A stretch of DNA of 64,000 nt from Eucalyptus grandis (taxonomy: Eukaryota; Streptophyta; Magnoliopsida; Myrtales; Myrtaceae), in the NCBI RefSeq assembly GCF_016545825.1, contig NC_052612.1, forward strand, positions 42,825,738 through 42,889,737. Direction: 5' to 3'. The translations under genes were made by a program, and so were the position numbers. Under the pieces are notes generated by a model. The model was not told the origin of the DNA. It saw nothing but the letters and a program-made list of their open reading frames with translations, and searched no databases. Positions 36,301-49,211 of this stretch are shown here, piece after piece. The first letter of the stretch is position 1. Each line of letters opens with the position of its first letter.

Positions 36301-36865
36301 GGCAACACCTCAGGCATCAACTCGATCACCAACCTCGTCTCCGCCGAAACTCCGGAGCCATAATCAATCCCCATCTCACCAGCTCTCCTCGCACCGTCCT
36401 CTCCGAAATAACCAGCACAAGCTTCCGCGAGGTCGCCGAATGCCGAACCCGCGAGCGCCGAGAGGTCTCGCGTTATCCACGAGAGCAAATCGTGCTTCGA
36501 GCACCGCGCGGCGACCAGAAGCGCGCAGGCCAGAGCGAGGTCCCTGACCGAAGCGCGGAGCTCGCGCTCACCGACGCTAGGGCTTCGAGCCGCGGCGGCC
36601 TCGCGCTGGAGAAGAGACTCGAGCATGGACTTGACGGAGACGCTCGAGTGCTCCGGGGGCGCCTCGCGTGCCTCCGACAGGGACGACAGGATCGAATCCG
36701 ATAACCTGAAAACCGACAAGAAAAAGAACTCGCGATGAGTCGAACGCGACGCGGCAGTCGAAAGCGCTGACGAACGGAGAGCTCGGCGTCGGAGCTTTAC
36801 TGGAGGAGACGGCCGCGGAGAGCCGCCGGCGAACTCGAGGAGGCGGGAGGCGCGGCCGGATTCAT
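33351..36865 (-). CDS. ARM-repeat protein like At2g39910, one base missing in exon 5
   Basis: Nine coding exons fit together on the minus strand with GT-AG borders: 36801-36865 (ATG), 36174-36705, 35985-36071, 35563-35753, 34923-35117, 34191-34255, 33569-33670, 33351-33486 (stop TAG), with phases agreeing throughout except in 34923-35117; this list has eight segments, and further splitting is possible. Recognisable pieces are YMGKLCNLVIPCALTALDHW, NPRSPW joined to FERLLNEMLSHLERQPRNKE, WMHADDDETVLLV, and MRLTWIRNTPFVER. The protein would be about 457 residues. In the fifth exon RRIAWL is followed by AGTTGATTG, giving an immediate stop. Adding one base restores LIEPLLNVVGL, so one base is missing near 35,036. 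The function of this family is poorly known. The gene is either newly broken or misread. Confidence 0.8.
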
Positions 36866-37866
36866 GCCGCGTGGTCGCGGGCAGCTAGCGGGCGGGCGGA
36901 GGATCGGCCGACTTCAATTCGGCAATTTCGCAGAGGGATTTGAGGGAGGGAACTGGAGCTCGAATCGATTTAGCGGGAGAGCGAGCGAACGAGCGAGACG
37001 GAGGGCGACTGTGAGCTTTGAGTTGGAACCGAAGCAAGAGGCCGATGCGCAACTGGGCCGTGAAGAAGATTTCTATATGGGCCGAGGGCAAGTAACCCAC
37101 TCTCTCGGCGCCATTTTCCTGAGTTTGACTCCCCCCCTCTCTAAAAAGTTCCTAAGGGATGATCGCTTTTAAAATAGGTGGCATTCCAGTACTAAAACTC
37201 GAAACCTATCCCATTTGCCTAGAACTAGCTCTAGAACCTATCATGTTTTTTCCTCCAATTTTTAGGTCTACACGGAAACCGTTTTATTTTTTTGTTCCTT
37301 CTTTGGGTTCATTTTTTACAGAAAAATCATTTGACGTTATGAGTAACAAAATGATTCAAAGTAAAAAATGAACAATAAAAATTCTAATTCACCAAAAAAA
37401 AAAAATAATCCATAAGATGAACACATAATCATGTATAATTATAAACAATAAAAATTTTAAATACATAACAGAAAACATGAATTATAAAAACTCAATTTCT
37501 CATTTATCTATAAAAATTTGGGAGAGAAGTTCTGAGGATCCGAGAAAGGACAAAAGACAAAAGAGTATTGAGTTTAGAATTTAGAGGGACAAGAACTTGG
37601 GATTTTGATTTTTTTTATAAAATTATAAAATTGGTTCCAAAACAAGGCGGTCTAGTCTATTTCTTGAATAGGTATTCACTCGAAACTTGTTCCTGAACCG
37701 AAAATCGATTCCAAAAATTTGGAACCTATTCCTAAACCGATTCCAACAGGAACTAGTTCTCAGACAACCCAATCCAATTCCCGAGTGGAACCAATTTGGT
37801 TGCACCCTCCTAGTTTCTGGCATCGAAGATCGATCGATCTAATCTGATCAAAGTCCCCCAAAAGCC
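36866..37866. other. Upstream region of the ARM gene and a repeat-like stretch
   Basis: 36,866-37,150 is the GC-rich leader and promoter of the minus-strand gene, with GGGCC-type motifs near 37,053 and 37,079 on the plus strand. From about 37,160 to 37,815 the text is full of variants of GAACCTATTCC and GGTTCC, ends in TTGCACCCTCC, and looks like a MITE-type or hAT-type repeat. The ends are not clear enough to define it. Confidence 0.4.
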
Positions 37867-38420
37867 ATGCAGGAGCTTAGACTAGGGCAAGGGGGTTCTC
37901 CTGAAGAAGGTCCTCGAATCAGTCAAGTTGACCTCATCAACTGCTTGGGTGACTGGGTTCTCGCCCTAGGCCATCACCTCAATTCTAACCATAGGGCATG
38001 CACCTCGGCAACATGGCCAGGATGCTCAAGTGCACCGGCAACGGCAGTGATGGCAACACCATCACTTTTATATTTGTGAGCCCTGGTAAGAAGAAGGACG
38101 AGTGAAACCATTTATGATATGGACGTGTTCATTGGTAATTCAAGAGCAAAGTCCCAGACATGCCAGCGAAACATCATTACTCGTAAGCTCCACCGTTCCA
38201 GTGCTTGCAACAGTGAAATTACCCAACTTTGGTTTGCTCTACCATGGTGTGTATACTGTTGGTTACAAAGATCATTTCGTTGTTATTTATGAAACAAAGA
38301 CCAAGACGAGACTGCCGATTTCGAGATTAAGGCTATGGGCATTGACAGCGAACATCTCAGCGTCCCAGATAAGAAATTGTAGAGAACTCAGCAGCATCGG
38401 CCATGCCGGTAAGGGCTTGA
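37867..38420 (+). pseudogene. PCNA: PCNA pseudogene
   Basis: The start at 37867 reads MQELRLGQG and, after frame changes, follows the DNA of a PCNA first exon (leucine-rich start, then KKVLESI-like and TGFSLQAM-like text). It skips a segment and resumes with NMARMLKCTGNGSDGNTITF at about 38,005-38,075. A non-PCNA insert of about 210 bp follows (about 38,103-38,310), bordered by AAGGACGAG and CAAGACGAG. The match resumes as ADFEIKAMGIDSEHLSVPDK at about 38,313-38,375 and CRELSSIG at about 38,380-38,405. Intact PCNA is the sliding clamp of DNA replication, about 265 residues. This copy has deletions, frameshifts and stops and covers only the first half. The absence of introns inside the matched parts hints at retroposition. 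Confidence 0.8.
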
Positions 38421-39811
38421 CATAATCTCTTGCTAAAATAAAGTCGCATCGTTTTGAAGCTGCGGAGCATTAATCTAACTTTAGCGGCCACTCAATTTAG
38501 CAACTAGGGGAAAAAACTGGCTCGTTTCATAACAACGGTTGATCATATGGGGATGGAAACTCAGGCATATCCTTCAGCACTCCCTCTAATTTGAATTGTT
38601 GCTAGTTTTGTACATTTCAACATAATAGGACTGATGATCGACCGCATGCCAGACGGACAAATAGGTGATCAAGAATCACTCTGTGCCAATTGCGATAGAT
38701 AATTTAACATTCGTTCAGCGCAATAACCTTTGGTTCATCGATCCTCGTAGAAAAAGCTCATGAATAACTGAGCAGAGCGATCATCTCCAGCTCAACTCCC
38801 GATCTATCATGCACAGTGAGAACCACAAAAAAAATCACCAGATACAAGTACCAAATATGGGCAACCAGGCGAAAGAGGAAAGCAAATCCCAAAAGTAGGC
38901 TCATGATTCACAGAAGTACTGATTGCAGATTTTAAGCAAACGCGGGCAATTGGCAGAAGTTTTTTCAGTGTTGCTACAGAATAATCTAAGCTTGCTCTCA
39001 AAGAAAACAAAAAAGTAGATCCTCTCTCAAGCCAACAAGGGACCAACCGAACCCAGAAGCTGCAAAAGCACCCAAAAAAATAGTTAGAAAGTAAGAAAGG
39101 CTATATTTTTGTTTGCGAAAGAAGGATGCAGATAATAAATACTATTGCTTCAAAATATCAACACAACTTAGGACCACTAATCATTTCAGACAACCAAGGT
39201 GATGTAGAAAGGGAGAATTAATATGTGCACAAGAACAATGAGCAAGAGAAGCCCAACAGTGGGTTGCCAATGACCTAACATAATTTAGGACATCACCATT
39301 AAAAGAAACATATGACTTAACAGAGGATACTTGACAATTGACTTCGCATAGAAACATTGCAAACTTGACGATAAATGGTTGGAGATGAGTAAACATGGCT
39401 AAAAGAAGCTATTCATTTCCCTCATAGAATGAAGCATTCAGAAGGTGTGAAGAGATTATTTGTTCAACCAAAAACACCCTTACAGCAATCAACTGGGAAA
39501 CATAACATACAATTATTGGTATGCCAATCATTTGCTCAACTTATTAAAATATCAACAGCTTATTCTTTGAAGTGGAAAGAAGATGAAGCAACCTCAAGCT
39601 CAGTCATTGCAATGACAGGGACAGTTATTACAAGGTTCACAGTAAGTGGTCAATGAAGTTACAAACAACTAAATATGGAAACTAAGAGAAAAGGCAACAG
39701 ATCGCAAACATGACTGGCAATATTTTCGAAATCGAACAACTAATGATGAACCACAGAAAAGATAATTGCTCTTAAAAAGAAAAAAAAAACATCATTTAAA
39801 GCACACATACC
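38421..39811. other. Intergenic region
   Basis: No supported gene. Several open frames of 65-80 codons on either strand lack features. The right end includes the 3' UTR of the L35a gene on the minus strand. Confidence 0.45.
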
Positions 39812-40781
<970 letters not shown>

Positions 40782-40872
40782 GGCCGCTTCTCCGTCGCTC
40801 GAGGCTGCCTGCGCTCCTCCGCCTTCCCCGCTTGACCGAGTGAGTGACGACGCCGATGCAAGAGGATCCTCA

Positions 40873-40985
40873 AAACCCTAGCTCCAACTCACGCTTTTAT
40901 AGGGAGTTACGCCCGGGATCTATTTGGGCCATGGTCTAGGGCTCCTTATTGGGCTTTGGCCCATATGTAAAAGGTAAAATGGGCC
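40873..40985 (-). promoter_or_regulatory. L35a promoter: TATA, telo-box and four site II motifs
   Basis: For the minus-strand gene, TATAAAAG lies at 40894-40901, a telo-box core (AAACCCTA on the plus strand) at about 40873-40880, and TGGGCC/T site II motifs at 40925-40930, 40950-40955, 40958-40963 (opposite strand) and 40980-40985. Site II plus telo-box pairs are known to drive growth-linked ribosomal protein genes, where TCP factors bind site II. Here the telo-box is downstream of the TATA box, in the likely 5' UTR. Confidence 0.75.
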
Positions 40986-42720
40986 AAGAACTCGGGTGGA
41001 TATAGCAAATCCAGAAATTAAAACATTGGGAGAGAGAGGGGGGGGAGATAATAGAAAAATTGGAAGTTTCAGCTCCGTCTTTCCGGAAAAGATTTTATAA
41101 ATTTCGACTGAATTTCCTAAGGAAATGAGCTAATGAAAAAAAATTTCGACGTCGTATCATATTTTAAAGTATATATTACTGTTAAATACCGAGTCAAAAA
41201 GTTCTAGAAGATCACTTGATAAGTATATAAAGATAGAACGAACAATTTCCTATGCACCTTAATAAATATTGCACATTAAAAATATATTCTTTTTTGAGCA
41301 TGTCTTGAATGAACACAAAAAAATTCAGAGTCTGATTAATGCTTCTTATCAAGTGCCCGACCGGCACTCTTTACTCATAAAATTCAATCGTTACTAATGA
41401 GAACATTTTTCTTCACTCGTATTTTTCAAGCAATAAAAACAATTTAAAATTTAAAAGAATGCATAAGTTCAATGATTGAAAAGTTAAAAGAAAAAAGAGC
41501 GAATTGTAAGTTATATCTCCCTTCCACGACTATTTTATGTTTCTATATGATTATTGTGACAAGATTTTTCCATTAAATTTTTGCTAAGAAAATAGCCGAC
41601 ATGGTGCATCTTTCTTATGTTTTTCAAAAAGAATACGAAAAATATTAATATTTAAATCTATGAGAATGAGACTTCCTCTGGGCGGAAATTTTTGTATACT
41701 TTGCATGATATTTGTCTAAATAATAATTTCATATTGATCTTGTTATGTGATCTCGTGAATTGGACGCTTATATGTTCATAAGAAAAAAAAAATTCCTCTC
41801 TTTTTTACGTTTTCAAAAGTCAGCAATAGGTATTGAATATAAAAGATTATGGGCCGTTTGGTTACATAAAAATTTCTTAGTTTTACTTAGGAAAGCAAAA
41901 AGAAACATGAGAACACCGTGTGGATGACTACATATAAAATATTTAAAAAAATATAAATTAACACAAGAAATTATTTCCGAAGGCAGTGTTTTTTTCTTAT
42001 AATTAGAAAGTCCTTATTACCTATAATTTTAGATTAATCGATTAAAGCTTCGAAAGTAAGAGATTTGTTCCACAATAAATAACTGATTTTCTCTTATTCG
42101 TGCTTTTATAGAGAAGAGTTAAATCTGAGCGTTGACAAATTCGCCATGCCTAAGGCGTCTTGGACTTGGCCCATAAAATTAAAAATAATGAAAAGCAGAA
42201 AAGAAAAGAAAAACACAAGGAGGCAATAAGAAAAAAAAATCCAAGCTTCAAGTTCGGTTATTTCGTGAAAGTCTGCAATTTTTTGAAAAGCATTTTCCAC
42301 CTTTTAATCATTTTCAGTGCTTGGAAAAATGAGTTAGCAAAATATATTTTACCATTAAATAACATGTCCGGGCATAGATCACTCTTAAAAATATTGTCAA
42401 AAAAGTACTCCAAGGTCACTTGACAAGAATCTAAAGATGACAACAACAATGTTTAATGTAAATATATTTTTCCTTTTAGCAAGTCTCAAATGAAAACAAT
42501 TCAAATAAAAATAACAAAATTTAATTGTTAATAATAAGAACAATTTTCCTCATTCAATGTCATATTCTTGAGAAGAATTGCACACACACATTGCATATGT
42601 TAAACATATATAATAGATGTTATTGTGCATAAAGATTTTAAGAATGGAAATTTCCTACCGAGTGAAATAAATTTTTATAAGATTTTTTTCTTATAAAGTC
42701 AGTATGCTACAATTTCAATT
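40986..42720. other. AT-rich intergenic DNA
   Basis: No gene is seen. From about 41,370 it is a diverged copy of 47,441 onward. Shared text includes ATGAGAATGAGACTTCCT near 41,660 and 47,712, and TTTAAGAATG near 42,635 and 48,677. Confidence 0.5.
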
Positions 42721-42723
42721 TAA

Positions 42724-43810
42724 GGCTGCGTTTGGGAAAGCTTTTGGGAAAAGCCTTTAAGGAAATGCAAAAGCCTTTGGTCTAAAGAGTTTTGATGAAA
42801 TGTAAAAACTGCTTTGGTAAAGTATAATTGAAAAGCGCCTTGAAATGCAACTTTGGGAAATGCTGTTTGGTAAACACTTATATTTGTAAAGTCCCTTAGC
42901 GAAACCAATTTAAGTTTTTAATTTTATTTTTTAAATTGAAAACGAAAATAATGACTTCTTTTTCTTTTCTTTTTTTGCATTGAGATTTATATATAAAAGA
43001 GATATATTAACAAATTCAATGACTTTTTTTTTATATATTTGCATTGAGATGTATATATAAAAGAGATATATTAACAAATTCAATGACTTTTTTTATATAT
43101 ATTTGCACTAAGATGTATATATAAAAGAGATATATTAACAAATTCAATGACTTTTTTTTTATATATATTTGCACTAAGATGTATATATAAAAGAGATATA
43201 TTAACAAATTCAATGACTTTCCCACAACACCCAAAATCCTTCCCTAGTTTTCTCTGCATTTTCCCACAACACCCAAACAGAGAGCTTGCAAGCGAGCTAA
43301 AAAACACATCCGAGAAAGAAACCCAAATCGATGAACACATGAACAAGGAAAAGGGAACATGCTCGGGCACTACAAGATGAAATTCCCAACTCACCTAAAG
43401 ACCGGACCTCCACGGAGTTTAGCTCCGAATGACGATTCTTGGTGCGTGCTCGTGGATTTGAGAGAGAAGAAGACGACGCCGGTCAGGCTTGTGGATTTGA
43501 GAGAGAAGAAGAAAAGACTTGCGGGTGGGTAAGGAATGGAAGAGGAAAGCGTGTGCGTAGATCTAGGGTTTTCGGAAGGTTAAACTTGGAATTTCGTTTA
43601 AGTTATGAGGGCAACCATGGCAAACGAATAAAATTCATTAAACCCTCCACCAGCTTACCGAGAAAGCTGAAATGCCCAAGGCATTTCAGCCTTCGAAATG
43701 CAGGTTTTCAGCTAAAGACACTTGTGAATGTTTTTGCCAAACACCCATTTTTAGCCCAAAGGGCTTTAGGAGCCTAAAGTGCCTTACAAAGGCCAAATCC
43801 AAACGCACCC
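42724..43810. mobile_element. PIF/Harbinger-like non-autonomous element
   Basis: The ends are GGCTGCGTTTGG and CCAAACGCACCC, flanked by TAA at 42721-42723 and 43811-43813. The paralogous site in C2 (48,881-48,890, AATTTAAGTC) is empty and has a single TAA, which proves insertion with a 3-bp duplication. TAA duplication and GG-starting ends are typical of Tourist/Harbinger elements. The subterminal text resembles the Pack-TYPE element at 10,472-12,794. The interior has a four-copy tandem repeat and a GC-richer part (43,240-43,640) that could be captured DNA, which I do not recognise. Confidence 0.85.
42980..43218. repeat. 64-bp tandem repeat, four copies
   Basis: Units contain ATATATAAAAGAGATATATT then AACAAATTCAATGACTTTTT. 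The CAAATTCAATGAC anchor occurs at 43,011, 43,075, 43,139 and 43,205, so the period is 64 with one 66-bp step. The repetitive open frames on the minus strand here are artefacts of this array. Confidence 0.95.
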
Positions 43811-43813
43811 TAA

Positions 43814-44235
43814 ATCAAAGATTGCATGGTATAATCTAGCCATATACAAACACCTAGGGAAAAAAAATATTTTCCAGTATAAATTCAAAATCAACAATTA
43901 GCAAATCTTGTTGAAATCTCTTTCCCTTACAAAACCACAAGTTTGGTCTTCCTCACACCGGCGTGCCCAAAAAGAGTTGGAGAAAATTTGTAACATTCCA
44001 ACTTCATGTCTCAAAATTTTCTTCTTCTATAAATAAAAGCAAATTCCATTTTTTTTTTTTTTTATCACACCCCCTCCTACTTTTACTTCCTAAGTTTTCA
44101 AGTTCCATCCATAACAAGAAGAAGAGCATTTGAATCACTATAGAATCATCCAATGTGTCGAAGTCAACGATTTTTATTTACAAAAGAGCACATTGTTTTC
44201 TAGCGCAAGTTCAACAATAACATTGTTGTTTAGTT
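43814..44235 (+). pseudogene. Remnant 5' end of an O-fucosyltransferase gene
   Basis: A diverged copy of 48,888-49,325, the promoter, leader and first codons of the gene at 49,212. The TATAAATA is still visible near 44,029. The start codon is ATA (44111-44113). The next codons still read TRRRAFESL, then a TAG stop. After about 44,235 the sequence jumps to the equivalent of 53,625, downstream of the intact gene, so the rest of the gene is deleted. Confidence 0.85.
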
Positions 44236-44587
44236 TTCAGCAATGATGTGGCTAGAATATAATATATGGTGAACAACTTAGTCAAAATTGACCATCTTTC
44301 TCAAGAATTTTATGGAGTATCTCTGTGTTTTGATCATAGGGAGATAATGGGGTGACTCAATTCTCGGTGTTTTTGTTGTCAACAAAAAAGCAACAAATCG
44401 TGACATTAAGGTTCTTCTTAGATTAAACCCCAATACATTTTTTTGGCCAAAATTTGCTATGGCTTTGTTGCCTAATAGATATATGAAACAATTGGATCTT
44501 CAATTTTGTCCCCCCACTTTCATGGAATTGATTTAGGTTGCATTACCTATGCAACAAATGAGATGGATACAAATGAGGTATGAGCCC

Positions 44588-44593
<6 letters not shown>

Positions 44594-44626
<33 letters not shown>
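44594..44626. repeat. TA microsatellite
   Basis: An uninterrupted TA run, followed by a looser AT-rich stretch to about 44,650. Confidence 0.95.
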
Positions 44627-44628
<2 letters not shown>

Positions 44629-45335
44629 TATAAGTATATATATAAATATAGGTTCGATTGTAACCATAAATCCCTTCTTAATCTAAAGGTAGAAATTGTA
44701 TTTCTCTACCTACTTGACGACCTGCATTTGTAATATAAGTGTACATTTACAACATCGCCCGCCTTCGGAAGTATTCTATAATACACAAGAAAACTATAGG
44801 ACTCAGTATCTTTGAGGTCAACCCATTTTTCATAGATTGATTACGGTCCTTCATTCAACAAACCTCGAGATTGTGTCATTTCCTTGAGCCATGACATTCT
44901 CTCTCACCTAATCAAGCAAGACCCTGTTGCATCTCTTTCAAGTCTAGGGACAAGTGACACACATAATCTTCATATCATATAATAATGGTCCAATTCTTCT
45001 CTTGAAATCACCAACCGGATACTATTCGATGGATTCTTCTTACTTGATGTAATGTTTGAATATGAGGTTGGAATGCACCAAGAATGAAGATTTCATTGTG
45101 TTCTCTAAATCTCTATTATGCATAAGACGAACAAAATCGAAAGACCATAAAACATACCTATCATATTAGATATATCTCATAAGCGACCAAAACATCGAGC
45201 AAAGAATGTATTTTATCGTAAAAGAGAAAGGTAATTGGAGTAAGAGTGCATCGTAGCAAGGTCTCAAAACACTCAACAACACATCATAATCAACATCTAC
45301 CTGATCTTTAATTCATGGCTAAAACTTAATTTAAA

Positions 45336-47440
45336 ATTGAAAATGCCAATCCCTCATTTGACAAGGGTGCAACCTATATTAACCTCATTTTAAATTTTTT
45401 ACATACTCATAATGGAATCATTTGACCATTTGAGGAATACAACATGTATTCTACATGATTCAACTACTTGTAATGCAATTGCAATTTAACATATTTGACC
45501 ATTCATAACATAGATTCATAAATATCAAGAATCTAATATTCCATCATATATGCATAAAAGATATTTTACATAGTACTCGATCATGTCAATTTCCCAATCA
45601 CTTGCTCCTTTCAGTGATAAGAAGATCAACTTACTTTAATAGCAAATATTTATTTATAATTTTGAAACATATTTTTAAGTTCATTTAAGATGTAAGCCAT
45701 TATGATGTATGCAACAAATTATAATAGAAGTCATGGTCTGATATTTAGTTTAACACTCAAATATACACATATAGGCTATTTCATGATGCGCAAATAATAT
45801 ATAATAGCTCACCAATATACACAAGTAAGTAACTATTTCCTAATTGCCACTAGTCATGACCCATCTTAACTAATGATGAATCATCACCATCAACTCATGG
45901 AGATGAAATCATAACCACTTCCTTGCCACACCTCTTAGCCCATCTAATACAGGTGTCCTCTACATCAATAAAGATAAATACATCACTGTACATACATGTG
46001 ATGATGGTTATTTCATGATATTATATCATAGGTTGTACAAGCTATATAATTTTGTGTATGAATCATAAAAATTCATGTCATTTCAACTTTGTAGAGACTC
46101 GTCGTAGACATTAGAACATTTGTTTTTTCCTAAAGTCATAAATGCATACAAGTTATTACAAAATAATAGCTGCATGTTCGATCATACAATGCAAATAACA
46201 TCATTTTAATCTTTTTGGCATTTCCCATACCAATAATGAAACCAAATGCTCATTTTTGCTATCATTTGCAAACCCAATCATAAAACTTTCATCATTCAAT
46301 AAATAACATCATCACGTACAAATCATGACTACATAACAAATGCCATGAATTTTTACAAACTCACTTGGCATTTTCTGTGTAAACAGTGCTAATAAAATTA
46401 TTAAGTGCACTTCAACATATAAATCTTCACCCTCTAAATATCATGCTATCAACATTTAATATAGAACTTTTGCAAATTCATAATTCATTGAGATGAATTT
46501 TTCTTGGACAATCAACATTTCTATAACTCAAGTAACCAATATAATTTTCATTTCTAAACCCACGCCTTGATTAAATGCACCCTAGTCATCAAAACTAAAT
46601 CTAATTTCCTATAATTCCATATTTTCAGAATTATATAATTGCCCCAACAAATTTTTTCATTTTACAAATGTACACTAACTTCCAATCTTCACTTAATCAA
46701 GCCATTTTAATTAAACTTATGAATACCACTTACAATATAATCACTCCGCAAATTTTATGAAATTACCAAAACATACCATTTTAAAATTAATTGTGCAATT
46801 AAGTCTAATTTTGACTAGTTGTATAAATTGTTTAGTTTAAGCAATCATTTGTAAAAATAAATTAACTACCTATTATCATAAAATTTCAAATGCTATGAAC
46901 AATGCCCAAAATTTCCAGTTTTTGCATAGTAGTCCCCTAGTTTGATGAAATTACAAATTTACCGTAAAGCTTCAAATCTAGTCATTTTGAATGGGTTTGA
47001 TATCTTACAATTAATCTAACATAATAACCCACTAACTAATACTTAAAACAATTAGATATCACTGTTAAAAGAGTCCTCCCAATTCTGCAAATTTACAAAA
47101 TTGCACTTAAGTATGTCAAAAATTACTAATATGCCATTTTAGGTCTAATTTTACTATTTTCTTTTCTTTTTTTCCTATCAAGGATGAAATAAAACCTGTT
47201 GGGTATTTCTTCAAACACCTTCTAGGCTTGCAGAAAAGATTTCAATTTAGGTAAGAAATTGTCATAGCTCAACATGCCAATCTTGATATCCAATTAAAAT
47301 TAACATCAAAATTTAAATTAAGCAAGCAATCATCAAACTGCCAAGTTCAAGAATACAAAGTAGAAATAAGATGTAAGTTGAAACTTTGGCTTTGTTTAAA
47401 TTAAATGAGCAATTAACCAACCAAGTTTAAGTTCGAAATA
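45336..47440. other. AT-rich spacer between C1 and C2
   Basis: No open frame of note on either strand over more than 2 kb, and no repeat structure that I could define. It appears to be plain intergenic DNA. Confidence 0.5.
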
Positions 47441-49139
47441 ATAACAAAATTCTATCCTTAATAATAAAGACATTCTTCTTCACTTATATTTTTTAAGCAA
47501 TAAAAGAAATTTAAATTAGAAAAAAGCATAAGTTTAGTGATGAAAAATTGAATAAGAGACATCTTCCCGTTTCATGAATATCTTCAGTGTTCTATAATTA
47601 TCTTGGCAAGATTTCTAAAATTTTGTTCAAATTTTTTTAAATATTATATTCTATGTCCATCTTTCTTATGGTTTTTTCAAAGAATTTTATAGAGATTAAT
47701 GTTTAAATCTATGAGAATGAGACTTCCTTTATACTAAATTTTTTTTGTTATACTTTGCATATTTTTGTTTAAATTATCACTTTTCTATGAATGAAATGCT
47801 TACTTTGTTCATGAAAACAAAATCTACATTTTGGAAACCCATAAATAAATTTTGAATACCAAAGTTTAGGAGTTGTTTGGTTATGTAAATAATTTCTTTT
47901 TTTATTTAAACATAAATAAATATGAAAATAACGTATGAATGGCTATGGGTAAAATAGATTATTAAAACAAAATCTAACACAATACATTATCTTAAAATAA
48001 GATCTGTTAAGTACTTATTTATGAATATCCAAATTTTCATATTTAATAATTGATTTTCTCTTTCGGTACTTCATATTGCGAATAAGGTTATTTTGGTCAT
48101 TTGAAGGGTGCACATCAAAGTTGAAAGTTTACTTTATATGCAATATAGACAGATAATATGGTATAAATTGTAGAAGTTGTATCATTATTTCGTTGTTTTT
48201 TTTTTCCTTTTTTGTCAATGGTGTTAATGTGGTCCACAAAAAAAGTTCTAACCTCCCAATTTTTTGGGAATCCTAAGTCCCGTAAATGTCATCTTGATGA
48301 ATAAATCAAATACAAGGGTAAATAGGGAGATGTCGCACAAATTAAATGATAGTTTATTGATCATAACTTCCTTCTTCCATTATTCATAAGAAACATATTT
48401 TAAACTAGACATTGATCTACAATATCAGCCATAAAAACTTGAAAAAATCTCCATTAACCAACATCTATACGCTCATTTGAATTGTTAGTTGGATTGGGAA
48501 GATATGTGTAGAAATTGAAAAGAATTGCTATGAATTAAAAAATTCATTATTTCATATTTTCATTCTCTCGCAAGGTAAATTTTAGATTATTCTCAATGTC
48601 AAATTCTTGAGATTTGCAACATGTGCGCACACTACATATGTTGAAGATATATAAAAATTGTTACACATAAAGACTTTAAGAATGAGAACTTCCTGCCGAG
48701 TGAAATTACTTTTTCATATGATGTTTCTTTGCTTATAAAGTTAGTTAGTATTAGATTCTATAAATTTGATAGTATAAATTAGTTTTATCGACTTTTTCTT
48801 TATTGTCTGTGCATTTATATGCTAGTTCTTAATTTAGACTAGAATTCCAATTCTACTCAAGGTCAGTTTGCTGTAATTTCAATTTAAGTCGAAGATCGCA
48901 TGATAAAATCTTATTTAAATACAAACACATAAAAAAAAAAATCATTTTCAGTATAAATTCAAAATCAACGATTAGCAATTCTTGTTGAAAACCATTTCCC
49001 CCTTCGAAACCACAAAATTTGCTCATCCTCACATCGCGCTCTCCCGTTATACCAAAAACTGTACAAGCATCAAGAGCCAGAGAAAGAGTTCAAGAAAAAT
49101 CCCTGACCTCTCTCATAGCTCCAATCTTTCCTCCTCTAC

Positions 49140-49147
49140 TATAAATA
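49140..49147 (+). promoter_or_regulatory. TATA box of the O-fucosyltransferase gene
   Basis: TATAAATA lies 65 bp upstream of the ATG at 49212. The same box is conserved in the dead copy near 44,029. Confidence 0.65.
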
Positions 49148-49211
49148 AAACAATTTTTTTTTTTATCATGCCCTCTCCTTCTTTCTCTATCTAAATTTTC
49201 AGGTTCCATCC

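Larger units (their letters stand above)
41370..45335. repeat. Older segmental duplication, copy C1
   Basis: Colinear with 47,441-54,690 but with many substitutions and indels, so older than the A/B duplication. It carries an extra 1,087-bp transposon and lacks the roughly 4.3 kb equivalent to 49,330-53,625, which is the body of the O-fucosyltransferase gene. The ends are approximate. Confidence 0.8.

Noticed and set aside
36198..36704. 168-codon open frame on the plus strand
   Set aside because: It is antisense to exon 2 of the ARM-repeat gene, which has splice sites and family similarity.
37160..37815. A defined hAT-type MITE
   Set aside because: The repetitive GGTTCC text and a TTGCACCCTCC end are suggestive, but no matching inverted end or 8-bp duplication was found.
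43031..43394. Minus-strand frames rich in LLIYLFYIYI
   Set aside because: They are generated by the 64-bp tandem repeat.
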